This document shows positions 51,101 to 58,054 of a stretch of DNA of 64,000 nucleotides, in pieces. A program made the position numbers and the translations under genes. Within the stretch, counting starts at the first letter, position 1. Every line of letters starts with the position of its first letter. This DNA is from Burkholderia pyrrocinia (lineage in GTDB: Bacteria > Pseudomonadota > Gammaproteobacteria > Burkholderiales > Burkholderiaceae). The stretch is taken from assembly GCF_001028665.1 (NCBI RefSeq), contig NZ_CP011505.1, positions 620,001-684,000 on the forward strand, given 5' to 3'. The notes beneath the pieces were generated by a model. It ran no database searches and was not told the DNA's origin. It worked only from the letters and a program-made list of their open reading frames with translations.

Positions 51101-54015
51101 ACCTCGTCGGGCGTGCCCGCGCACAGCACGAGGCCGCCGCCGTCGCCGCCTTCCGGGCCGAGATCGATCAGCCAGTCGGCCGCGCGGATCACGTCGAGGT
51201 TGTGCTCGATCACGATCAGCGAATGGCCGGCCGCGAGCAGCTTGCCGAACGCCAGCATCAGCTTCGCGATGTCGTCGAAGTGCAGCCCGGTGGTCGGCTC
51301 GTCGAACATGAACAACTTCGCGCGCGCGACGCGTGCTTCTTCCGTGACGACCCGGCGGCCGTTGACCGCCGCCGCGGATTCGGCGAGGAAGCCGGCCAGC
51401 TTCAGGCGCTGCGCTTCGCCGCCCGACAGCGTCGGCACCGGCTGGCCGAGCTTCACGTATTCGAGCCCGACGTCGACGATCGGCTGCAGCACGCGCAGCA
51501 CCTCGGCGTCGGTCGCAAAGAACGCGGCCGCTTCGCTGACGGTCAGGTCGAGCACGTCAGCGATGTTCAGCGCGCGACCGTCGCGCTCGATGCGCACTTC
51601 GAGAATCTCGGCGCGGTAGCGGCTGCCGTCGCAGTCCGGGCAACGCAGGTAGACGTCGCTCAGGAACTGCATCTCGATGTGCTCGAAGCCCGAGCCGCCG
51701 CAGGTCGGGCAACGGCCGTCGCCCGAGTTGAAGCTGAACGCGCCGGCGCCGTAGCCGCGTTGCAGCGCGAGCGGCGCCTTCGCGAACAGCTTGCGGATCT
51801 CGTCGAACGCACCGACATAACTCGCCGGGTTCGAGCGCGTGGTCTTGCCGATCGGCGACTGGTCGACGAACACGACGTCGCCCACCTGGTCAGCGCCTGC
51901 GAGATTGCGGTATGCGCCCGGCGACTCGGTCGCCTTGCCGTGGTGCCGCGCCATCGCCGGATAGAGCACGTCCTGCAACAGCGTGGATTTACCGGAACCG
52001 GACACGCCGGTCACGCACACGAGCCGCTGCAGCGGAATCTCGACCGTCACGTCGCGCAGGTTGTGTTCGCTCGCACCGTCGAGCACGATGCGCGGCGTAT
52101 CCGCGTCGACCGGCCGGCGTGCCCAGTTCGACGCATGCGCGACATGCTTGCGGCCACCGAGATATTCGCCCGTCAGCGTGTGCGCCGAACGGATGTCGCC
52201 CGGCGTGCCGTCGTAGACGATCGTGCCGCCGCGCTCGCCCGGGCCGGGGCCCATGTCGATCAGCCGGTCGGCCGCGAGCATCACCGACGGATCGTGTTCG
52301 ACGACGACCAGCGTATTGCCCGCGTCGCGCAGCCGCTGCATCGCCTCGACGATCCGCGTGAGATCGCGCGGATGCAGCCCGATGCTCGGTTCGTCGAGCA
52401 CGAACAGGGTTTTGGTGAGCGACGTGCCGAGCGCCGTCGTCAGGTTGATCCGCTGCACCTCGCCGCCCGACAGCGTGCGGCTCTGCCGGTCGAGCGTCAG
52501 GTAGCCGAGCCCCACGTCGCACAGGTATTTCAGGCGCGTGCGCACTTCGGCGAGCAGCAGCTTCAGCGCATCGTCGAGCAGCGCGCTCGGCAGGTTGATG
52601 TCGTCGAAGAAACGGCGGATGCGCTCGATCGGCAGCAGCATCAGGTCGTGCACGGTCAGGCCCGGCAGCGCTTCGAGCTGCGCGCGGTTCCAGTCGACGC
52701 CGCGCGGCATGAAACGGCCGGCCGGCGCGAGCACGCCGTCGGCATTCTCTTTCGAGCCGAGCCGCCATTGCAGCGATTCCGTCTTCAGGCGCGCGCCGCC
52801 GCACACGTCGCACGGCGTGTAGCTGCGGTATTTCGACAGCAGCACGCGGATATGCATCTTGTACGCTTTCGATTCGAGGTAGCCGAAGAAGCGCTTCACG
52901 CCGTACCACTGGCTCTGCCACTTGCCGTTCCAGTCCGGCGAACCGTTGACGACCCAGTCGCGCTCGGCGTCCGTCAGCTCGGCCCACGGCACGTCGCGCC
53001 GGATGTCGGCTTTCGCCGCATAGCGCATCAGGTCGTCCTGGCACTCTTTCCATGCGGGCGTCTGCATCGGCTTGATCGCGCCGCCGCGCAGCGTCTTGCG
53101 CGCGTCGGGAATCACGAGGCCGAGATCGACGCCGATCACACGGCCGAAGCCGCGGCAGGTTTCGCACGCGCCGTAGGCCGAGTTGAACGAGAACATCGCC
53201 GCCTGCGGCTCCGCGTAGCGCAGGTCGCTGTCGGGGTCATGGAGCCCGGTGGAGAAGCGCCACACCTGCGGCTCCGCGGCCGCGCCGCCGGCGGTTTCCG
53301 GCTCCGGCGCGAGCACGTACACGTTCGCCCGCCCGCCGCCGCGCTTCAGCGACGCCTCGATCGCCTCGACGACGCGCACCTTGTCGGCCTGCTGCACGCG
53401 GAAGCGGTCGGCCACCACGTCGAGCACCTTGCGCGGCCCGGTGGGCGACGCGACTTCGCGCCGCGCCTGCACGCGCGTATAGCCGCTCGCCGACAGCCAC
53501 TGCGTGATTTCGTCGTCGGACGCGGTTTCCGGCAGCTCGACCGGGAACGTGACGACGACGCGCGGATCGTCCGCCTGCGTGCGCGCGACGAGTTCCGCGT
53601 AGATCGTCTCCGGCGTGTCGTGTCGCACCTGCCGTGCGGTCTTGCGGTCGAACAACTCGGCCGCGCGCGCGTACAGCAGCTTCAGGTGATCGTTCAGCTC
53701 GGTCATCGTGCCGACCGTCGAGCGCGAGCTGCGTACGGGGTTGGTCTGGTCGATCGCGATCGCGGGCGGCACGCCGTCGACGCGCTCGACCTGCGGGCGG
53801 TCCATCCGGTCGAGGAACTGCCGCGCGTACGCGCTGAACGTCTCGACATAGCGCCGCTGGCCTTCCGCGTACAGCGTGTCGAACACGAGACTCGACTTGC
53901 CGGAGCCCGACGGGCCGGTGACGACCGTCATTTCGCCGGTGCGCAGGTCGAGATCGATATTCTTGAGGTTGTGCTGACGTGCTCCGCGAATGCGGATCAG
54001 ATTGCTGGATGACAA
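48112..54015 (-). CDS. uvrA: Double-length UvrA (tandem-duplicated excinuclease ABC subunit A)
   Basis: This is a 1967-residue protein, twice the usual 940 or so. UvrA is the damage-sensing ATPase of nucleotide excision repair. Two full UvrA units follow each other, giving four ABC ATPase modules: four Walker A loops (GPSGSGKSS, then GVSGSGKST three times) and four signatures (LSGGEVQR once, LSGGEAQR three times). Zinc-finger cysteines occur as CETCRGFG, CPTCGGSG with CPDCDGSRY, CPVCGTSYPE and CPACEGQG with CDVCHGQRF. Unit boundaries lie near residue 970. The only canonical start is TTG at 54013-54015; an in-frame stop lies 12 codons upstream with no ATG or GTG between. Double-length UvrA proteins are known in beta-proteobacteria besides the standard one. 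A LexA box lies 130 bases upstream. Confidence 0.95.
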   Translation of the reverse strand: MSSSNLIRIRGARQHNLKNIDLDLRTGEMTVVTGPSGSGKSSLVFDTLYAEGQRRYVETFSAYARQFLDRMDRPQVERVDGVPPAIAIDQTNPVRSSRSTVGTMTELNDHLKLLYARAAELFDRKTARQVRHDTPETIYAELVARTQADDPRVVVTFPVELPETASDDEITQWLSASGYTRVQARREVASPTGPRKVLDVVADRFRVQQADKVRVVEAIEASLKRGGGRANVYVLAPEPETAGGAAAEPQVWRFSTGLHDPDSDLRYAEPQAAMFSFNSAYGACETCRGFGRVIGVDLGLVIPDARKTLRGGAIKPMQTPAWKECQDDLMRYAAKADIRRDVPWAELTDAERDWVVNGSPDWNGKWQSQWYGVKRFFGYLESKAYKMHIRVLLSKYRSYTPCDVCGGARLKTESLQWRLGSKENADGVLAPAGRFMPRGVDWNRAQLEALPGLTVHDLMLLPIERIRRFFDDINLPSALLDDALKLLLAEVRTRLKYLCDVGLGYLTLDRQSRTLSGGEVQRINLTTALGTSLTKTLFVLDEPSIGLHPRDLTRIVEAMQRLRDAGNTLVVVEHDPSVMLAADRLIDMGPGPGERGGTIVYDGTPGDIRSAHTLTGEYLGGRKHVAHASNWARRPVDADTPRIVLDGASEHNLRDVTVEIPLQRLVCVTGVSGSGKSTLLQDVLYPAMARHHGKATESPGAYRNLAGADQVGDVVFVDQSPIGKTTRSNPASYVGAFDEIRKLFAKAPLALQRGYGAGAFSFNSGDGRCPTCGGSGFEHIEMQFLSDVYLRCPDCDGSRYRAEILEVRIERDGRALNIADVLDLTVSEAAAFFATDAEVLRVLQPIVDVGLEYVKLGQPVPTLSGGEAQRLKLAGFLAESAAAVNGRRVVTEEARVARAKLFMFDEPTTGLHFDDIAKLMLAFGKLLAAGHSLIVIEHNLDVIRAADWLIDLGPEGGDGGGLVLCAGTPDEVKACAESHTGVALLQYDRAMDAEAPFADEGVPLQTVLNAARERRAIEGEDVVRIVNAREHNLKSLDVDIPHGKFNVITGVSGSGKSTLAFDILFHEGQRRYLESLNAYARSIVQPAGRPEVDAVYGIPPTVAIEQRLSRGGRKSTVATTSEVWHFLRLLYVKLGLQHCIHDGTPVTSQSVESIAAQLLRDHRGEHVGLLAPLVVNRKGVYTDLAKWAKARGSTHLRVDGEFVTVDPWPKLDRFREHTIELPVADIVVSPDNEAELRRVLDETLELGKGVMHLLAPLDGLHDAMQNDHSTARVGAVKVLSVKRACPVCGTSYPELDPRMFSYNSKHGWCTTCVGTGVTLTREQRAAYDDTVLAEDGRGREQTLPSDEQEPEGVGNEPCPDCSGTRLNPSARAVTFDAHPIVEVAQWTVSDTRRWIDGLELTGRDAQIARDIVSEIGSRLAFLEEVGLGYLSLDRAAPSLSGGEAQRIRLAAQLGSNLQGVCYVLDEPTIGLHPRDNQILLDALRKLGDKGNTLVVVEHDEDTIRRADHIIDVGPGAGKRGGTLVAQGAVADLAAQSDSVTGRLLAQPMTHPLQPRRSVSVPGKKGGAAVPEAWLTVHGARLHNLRDVTVGIPLARLVAVTGVSGSGKSTLARDVLMTNLLDAVGRSVLSSPATRRARKAAQQDAPAANRRSSVLARSAPRPSLNVTHAWQGCESLSGWEQIDRVLEVDQTPIGKTPRSCPATYIGVWDTIRKLFADTLEARARGYTASRFSFNTGDGRCPACEGQGVRTIGMSFLPDVKVPCDVCHGQRFNPETLAVTWRGRNIGDVLTMEIDEAVEFFAPISNIAHPLQLMKDVGLGYLTLGQPSPTLSGGEAQRIKLVTELTKVRDDITRRGQKAPHTLYVLDEPTVGLHMADVAKLIRVLHRLVDAGHSVVVIEHDLDVIAEADWIIDLGPEGGVGGGTIVAAAPPEALVKVSASHTGQALKPVLARTGADEGEAERQGEARVG

Positions 54016-54143
54016 TTTGCCTGCCCGTCTGAATGAGTTAGCCAGAGTTCACGGTGCCGGAACGCTGCGGCGGATGCCCGCAGGCGCGGCGCACGTGCCG
54101 CCCGGGGTCGCACCTGGGCGGCTCGATTTCGACGGGTACTATA

Positions 54144-54159
54144 CTGTATATTCATACAG
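54144..54159 (-). promoter_or_regulatory. LexA (SOS) box upstream of double-length uvrA
   Basis: CTGTATATTCATACAG, flanked as TA...TT, is a near-perfect match to the E. coli-type LexA site TACTGTATATATATACAGTA. On the minus strand it overlaps TATAGT (54138-54143 area), a fair -10 for a transcript that enters uvrA after a leader of about 115 bases. Bound LexA would block this promoter until DNA damage. Confidence 0.8.
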
Positions 54160-54199
54160 TTTTCCATGGCCGGCGCGGATACCCCGGCAACGCGTCCGG

Positions 54200-54595
54200 T
54201 CATTCCGGCTTCGGCTTGACCGCGTTGGGCTTGCGTCCGCGCGTCGCCGGCTTGACCGGTACGCTGCGCCCATACTCGTTCCACCACGCTGTCAGCGCTT
54301 CCATCGTCGGTCCGAGACCGCGCGCCTTCGCGGTGATCGCGTATTCGACGCGCGGCGGCACTTCCGCGAAAACCGTGCGGGTAATCAGGCCGTCCGCCTC
54401 GAGTTCCCGCAACTGCGCCGTCAGCATGTGCTGGGTGATGCCCGGAATCGTCTTGCGTAGTTCTCCAAAGCGATAAACGCGCTGGTTGAGCAGCCACATG
54501 ATCTCCAGTTTCCACTTGCCTGACAGCAACGAAAATGCGCGTCGCATTTCGTCGTGCATGTTCACTTCATCGGCGTCATCAGTCATCTTTTCCAT
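54200..54595 (-). CDS. HxlR-family winged-helix regulator
   Basis: This 131-residue protein has AFSLLSGKWKLEIMWLLNQRVYRFGELRKTIPGITQHMLTAQLRELEADGLITRTVFAEVPPRVEYAIT, the full HxlR winged helix. It lacks the N-terminal cysteine found in redox or aldehyde-sensing HxlR/HypR members; the only start residues are MEKMTDDADEVNMHDE. A second ATG three codons in is also possible. It is divergent from the DoxX/SDR operon and probably controls it. Confidence 0.92.
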   Translation of the reverse strand: MEKMTDDADEVNMHDEMRRAFSLLSGKWKLEIMWLLNQRVYRFGELRKTIPGITQHMLTAQLRELEADGLITRTVFAEVPPRVEYAITAKARGLGPTMEALTAWWNEYGRSVPVKPATRGRKPNAVKPKPE

Positions 54596-54691
54596 ACCAA
54601 CAGACAGAAAATCATCCTACTTGCAGGCTTTCATCTTAGACGACATTCTTGAGCCAGGTCGACACCTAAAAACTTAAGGAACCCATAATAA

Positions 54692-55099
54692 ATGGCTGAG
54701 AACTACGCATACTGGATCAGTACGGCATTGCTGTCGCTGCTCTATCTGGCGTCCGCGACGCTGTACATCGCCAAGCGGGATTGGGTTCGCAAGAGCCTTG
54801 CCGGGTTCGGCTATCCCGCGTATCTCGTTTCGATCCTGACCGCCGCGAAGCTGCTCGCCGTGGCGGCCATCCTGACGCGTGTGGGCGTGCCGCTCAGCGA
54901 TCTCGCCTACGCCGGCGTCCTCTATCACCTGCTGCTTTCGGCACTCGCGCACGTCGGTGTGCGCCAACCGCGCGGCGCGCTGCCGGCCGCGGTCGGCCTC
55001 GTCTGTCTCGTCGTGTCATTCACCACGCAAAACGCGGCGCGCGACATCCCGTCGCCGTATGGCGCGCTCGCGACAACGCATCACGCAACCATTGACTGA
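54692..55099 (+). CDS. DoxX-like membrane protein
   Basis: This 135-residue protein has four hydrophobic helices. It carries the DoxX_2-like signature YLASATLYIAKRDWVRKSLAGFGYPAYLV, KLLAVAAILTRVGVPLSDLAYAGVLYHLLLSALAHVG. AAGGA lies 11 bases upstream. DoxX-like proteins often accompany HxlR regulators and oxidoreductases and may link electron carriers or oxidative stress to the membrane. It starts an apparent operon. Confidence 0.85.
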   Translation: MAENYAYWISTALLSLLYLASATLYIAKRDWVRKSLAGFGYPAYLVSILTAAKLLAVAAILTRVGVPLSDLAYAGVLYHLLLSALAHVGVRQPRGALPAAVGLVCLVVSFTTQNAARDIPSPYGALATTHHATID

Positions 55100-55110
55100 A
55101 GGAGAACGCC

Positions 55111-55854
55111 ATGGCCCGACTCAACGGGAAAATTGCCATCGTAACGGGCGCCGGTCGAGGAATCGGACGCGCCACCGCGAAACGATTCGCTGCCGAAGGC
55201 GCCACGGTAGCAGTCGTTTCGCTCACCCCCGCCAACGTCGACGCGGTAGTGGCCGACATCGAGGCGGCCGGCGGCAACGCACTCGGCGTGCCTTGCGATC
55301 TCGGCAACGCCGACCAGATCCAGGCAACTGTCGACAAGGTCGCCGCGACCTGCGGCGGCATCGACATACTCGTCAACAACGCCTTCGATCCATCGGCGCC
55401 GTTCTCGTCGATCGTCGATCTGCCGGTCGAGCAACTGCAGCGAAACTTCGAACTCGGGCCAATCGCGTATCTGAGGATGATGCAGGCGGCCTACCCGCAC
55501 CTGAAAGCGAGCGGCGAAGGACGCGTGATCAATTTCGGGTCCATGGCCGGGGTCATGGGGCTGGCAGGATACGGACCGTACAACATGGCGAAAGAAGCGG
55601 TGCGCGCGCTGACGAGAACCGCCGCACGCGAATGGGCCGCCGACAGGATCACGGTCAACAACGTCCTGCCGCTGGCGCAGACGTGGGGCGCGGACGCCGA
55701 CGTACCGCCGCCGACCAACCCGCTTGGCCGCTTCGGCACGCCGGACGACGACATCGCGCCTGTCGTCCTGTTCCTGGCGAGCAAGGACGCACAGTTCCTG
55801 ACCGGATACAGTCTCACGCCGGACGGCGGTTCGATCATCGACAGCGCGCGCTGA
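55111..55854 (+). CDS. Short-chain dehydrogenase/reductase (SDR)
   Basis: This 247-residue NAD(P)-dependent oxidoreductase has the cofactor motif VTGAGRGIGRATAKRFA, DILVNNAFDPSAPF, catalytic serine in VINFGSMAGVMG, and YxxxK in GYGPYNMAKEAVRALTRTAAREWA. The C-terminal LTGYSLTPDGGSIIDSAR is standard. GAAGGAG precedes the ATG and it follows the DoxX gene by 11 bases. The asparagine of the NNAG motif is retained although the glycine is changed (NNAF). Confidence 0.93.
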   Translation: MARLNGKIAIVTGAGRGIGRATAKRFAAEGATVAVVSLTPANVDAVVADIEAAGGNALGVPCDLGNADQIQATVDKVAATCGGIDILVNNAFDPSAPFSSIVDLPVEQLQRNFELGPIAYLRMMQAAYPHLKASGEGRVINFGSMAGVMGLAGYGPYNMAKEAVRALTRTAAREWAADRITVNNVLPLAQTWGADADVPPPTNPLGRFGTPDDDIAPVVLFLASKDAQFLTGYSLTPDGGSIIDSAR

Positions 55855-55905
55855 AGCGCGATCGTCATTGCCAGCGAGAATCAGCACGACGCGGTACGGC
55901 ATCAC

Positions 55906-56463
55906 TTGAAGGCTTGTCTGCATCTTAGCTGGACACGCAGCGAGCAGACGGAAGTGCTGATTCAACTCACCGGCTATATCGGCTGGCCGCTCGTGCTACC
56001 GGTGGCGCGCATCGCGCTTGACGTGTTCGATGCAGCAGAAGACAGCGCGACTGCAGAGCAAGCAGACACAATCGCCGAAACGGAATCGCTGGAACGCGAT
56101 CGGCGCGCACCGTACGCACCGACAGGCATCGCAGACATTTCGATCGACATCGCGCGTTGTATCGACGAAATGGGCGCCGCGACGACGCACCTCGAACCGT
56201 TCGAACATGCGAAGGCACGGCACCTGACAGCCATCGCCTGCCTGACGTGCCTCGCTCGAAATGCCGATGCGGAAGCGCTCGCCAAGCACATGCGCGACGC
56301 GCTCTCGTTGGGCGCGTCGCGGCAAGACATCGTCGAAGCAATCGTCGGAACACTGCCTCACGCAGGCGTACTCGCCGCGCAGTCGGCATTGCGTGTGGCA
56401 AATCAACTGTTTGCATCGACAGATTCGCACGCGGCGGGGGTACAGGAAACCACGGCGGCATAG
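55906..56463 (+). CDS. Carboxymuconolactone decarboxylase (CMD) family protein, N-terminus likely lost
   Basis: The first 45 residues (LHLSWTRSEQTEVLIQLTGYIGWPLVLPVARIALDVFDA) are the end of a CMD domain. A second, fuller CMD domain follows (ARHLTAIACLTCLARN, HMRDALSLGASRQDIVEAIVGTLPHAGVLAAQSALRVANQLF) with a CLTC pair. The only start is TTG at 55906 with no ribosome site. The frame is the same as that of the upstream SDR and is separated from it by the SDR stop only. The first domain therefore looks 5'-truncated, perhaps by a deletion that joined it to the SDR. It may still be translated. Confidence 0.7.
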   Translation: MKACLHLSWTRSEQTEVLIQLTGYIGWPLVLPVARIALDVFDAAEDSATAEQADTIAETESLERDRRAPYAPTGIADISIDIARCIDEMGAATTHLEPFEHAKARHLTAIACLTCLARNADAEALAKHMRDALSLGASRQDIVEAIVGTLPHAGVLAAQSALRVANQLFASTDSHAAGVQETTAA

Positions 56464-56525
56464 CGGGCGACGCCTCTCGATGCACCCATCAACACCAATC
56501 GGTACGAACGACACAGGAACAGACC

Positions 56526-56996
56526 ATGAACGACGAAGGTGGATACGACCTCGAAGACCTCATGCCGGGCATGACCGCGCAGTTCCTGAAGATTCTGTCC
56601 GAGCGCGACGTCTTCCTGTTTGCGAGCGCCTCCGGCGATCGGAATCCCGTGCATCTCGACGACGCCTATGCGCAGCGAACGCGTTTCGGCGGCCGCATCG
56701 CGCACGGCATGTTGTCCGCATCCGTGATCTCCGCGGCGATTGCGTCGCGTCTGCCTGGCCCCGGGTCGATCTATCTGTCGCAGGATCTGCAGTTTCGGCG
56801 GCCGGTAAAACTCGGCGAAACCGTATGCGCGACCGTGACGATCAAGGAGATTCTCGCGAATCGGCGGCGAGTCGTGCTCGATACCCGATGCGAAGTGAAT
56901 GGGCTCGTCGTTGTAGAAGGTACGGCGGTTGTCATGCCGACGACCGCCGCGGAACGCGTGAAAGAAGCGGAAAAATTGCAAGGTCAGGAAACCTGA
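56526..56996 (+). CDS. MaoC-like (R)-specific enoyl-CoA hydratase (PhaJ type)
   Basis: This 156-residue hot-dog protein has the hydratase motif ASASGDRNPVHLDDAYAQRTRFGGRIAHGMLSASVISAAIASRLPGPGSIYLSQDLQFRRPV. The catalytic Asp and His and the later (R)-hydratase pattern fit PhaJ, which makes (R)-3-hydroxyacyl-CoA. AGGAA precedes the ATG. It follows the CMD gene after 62 bases. A long frame open upstream is a shadow. Confidence 0.9.
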   Translation: MNDEGGYDLEDLMPGMTAQFLKILSERDVFLFASASGDRNPVHLDDAYAQRTRFGGRIAHGMLSASVISAAIASRLPGPGSIYLSQDLQFRRPVKLGETVCATVTIKEILANRRRVVLDTRCEVNGLVVVEGTAVVMPTTAAERVKEAEKLQGQET

Positions 56997-57120
56997 CAGT
57001 CGTGCGCCCGGGTTTCGGCCCCTCCGCGGCGATCTCGATTCGCCATGATCGCAGCGGAACTCGAGCCCCTAGCCGACACGCTATCGCCTGTCCCGTCACT
57101 CGGCTGGGTGCGACAATGTC

Positions 57121-57267
57121 GCCGCCGCATTCGAGCGCGGCACTGCATCGACCGTCATCACCTGCACCACGTTCTCGATCGACGGCGGCATGAGTGCCGC
57201 CTGGCAACGAACCGCATGCACGCGAGCGCCGTCGGATGACCAGCGCTCGCGGCACCCCGCCTGCTAG
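57121..57267 (+). pseudogene. C-terminal relic of an SDR/acetoacetyl-CoA-reductase-type gene
   Basis: The frame reads GTASTVITCTTFSIDGGMSAA and ends at TAG, which is the closing strand and typical VTG-x5-DGGMSA end of 3-ketoacyl reductases such as PhaB. Nothing upstream (56997-57120) continues it, and its 3' end touches the OmpA gene. With the PhaJ-like gene upstream it hints at a degraded acyl-CoA or PHB module. Confidence 0.4.
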
Positions 57268-57926
57268 TTCTGCAGCAAGATCTCCACGCGTCGATTGCTC
57301 GCTCGCCCTTCCGCGGTATCGTTTGAGCCCACCGGATCGGCTTCTCCCCTGCCGGCCGCCGTGACGGAATCCGCCTTCAGGCCATGTTCGCGCAAGTACG
57401 TCGCGACCGAGTCGGCCCGGCGTTGCGACAACGCAAGATTGTGCGCATCCGAACCGACCGAGTCGGTATAGCCCGTCACTTTCACCACCGAGAAATGCCG
57501 GTCCGCCTGACGGCTCAGCAATGCGTCGAGCGAAGCGCGGGCGGCGGGCGTCAGCGTTGCGGAGTCGGTCGCGAAATACGCGTCGCCGGTCAGGCTGACC
57601 TTTTCCGCGGCGGCAGGCGCGACCGCCACCGGCGCCGGAACCGGCGCGGGCGCCGCGCCGCACTGGAACTCGATCGACCGCGGATCGGCGCCGTCGCGGA
57701 ACGGCGCCGCCGAATCGACCAGACGTACCGGCTCCTTGTCGCACATGCGCGTCGCGACTTTCATGCAGGTCTTTTCGCTCGACAGGATGCCGTGACAATC
57801 GACACGGAACGTCCGAACGCCGTTTCTCGGTTGCAATTCGTACGCGCTGAACGTCGGCCCGGACGCGCTCGAGCATGCGGCGAGGGAGGCCACGGACACA
57901 AGCAGGGCAAGAGAATATTTGTTCAC
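57264..57926 (-). CDS. OmpA-family lipoprotein
   Basis: This 220-residue outer-membrane lipoprotein starts at GTG 57924-57926 (translated MNKYSLALLVSVASLAACSS), with GGAG eight bases upstream and the lipobox LAAC. An open frame further upstream has no signal. The C-terminal OmpA-like peptidoglycan-binding domain reads DAYFATDSATLTPAARASLDALLSRQ, VTGYTDSVGSDAHNLALSQRRADSVATYLREHG and GRGEADPVGSNDTAEGRASNRRVEI. It lies about 130 bases downstream of the giant adhesin in the same direction, an arrangement seen with burkholderial trimeric adhesins, and may anchor the outer membrane near it. Confidence 0.92.
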   Translation of the reverse strand: MNKYSLALLVSVASLAACSSASGPTFSAYELQPRNGVRTFRVDCHGILSSEKTCMKVATRMCDKEPVRLVDSAAPFRDGADPRSIEFQCGAAPAPVPAPVAVAPAAAEKVSLTGDAYFATDSATLTPAARASLDALLSRQADRHFSVVKVTGYTDSVGSDAHNLALSQRRADSVATYLREHGLKADSVTAAGRGEADPVGSNDTAEGRASNRRVEILLQN

Positions 57927-58054
57927 TGGATAACTCCGGAAATTCGATTCGATACCTCGCATGCGGCGCGGCAGCGCGGCTGCATGCGGATGCGTTCTCA
58001 CTCGGGGCGAACCCGTCCGGCGCGACACGCCGGACGGGTTCGGGGCACACGGAA

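Noticed and set aside
48199..54012. A 1937-residue open frame on the plus strand across the uvrA gene
   Set aside because: It is the mirror of the UvrA frame in high-GC DNA. Its product is Arg/Ala/His-rich with no domain, and the minus strand has full UvrA motifs.
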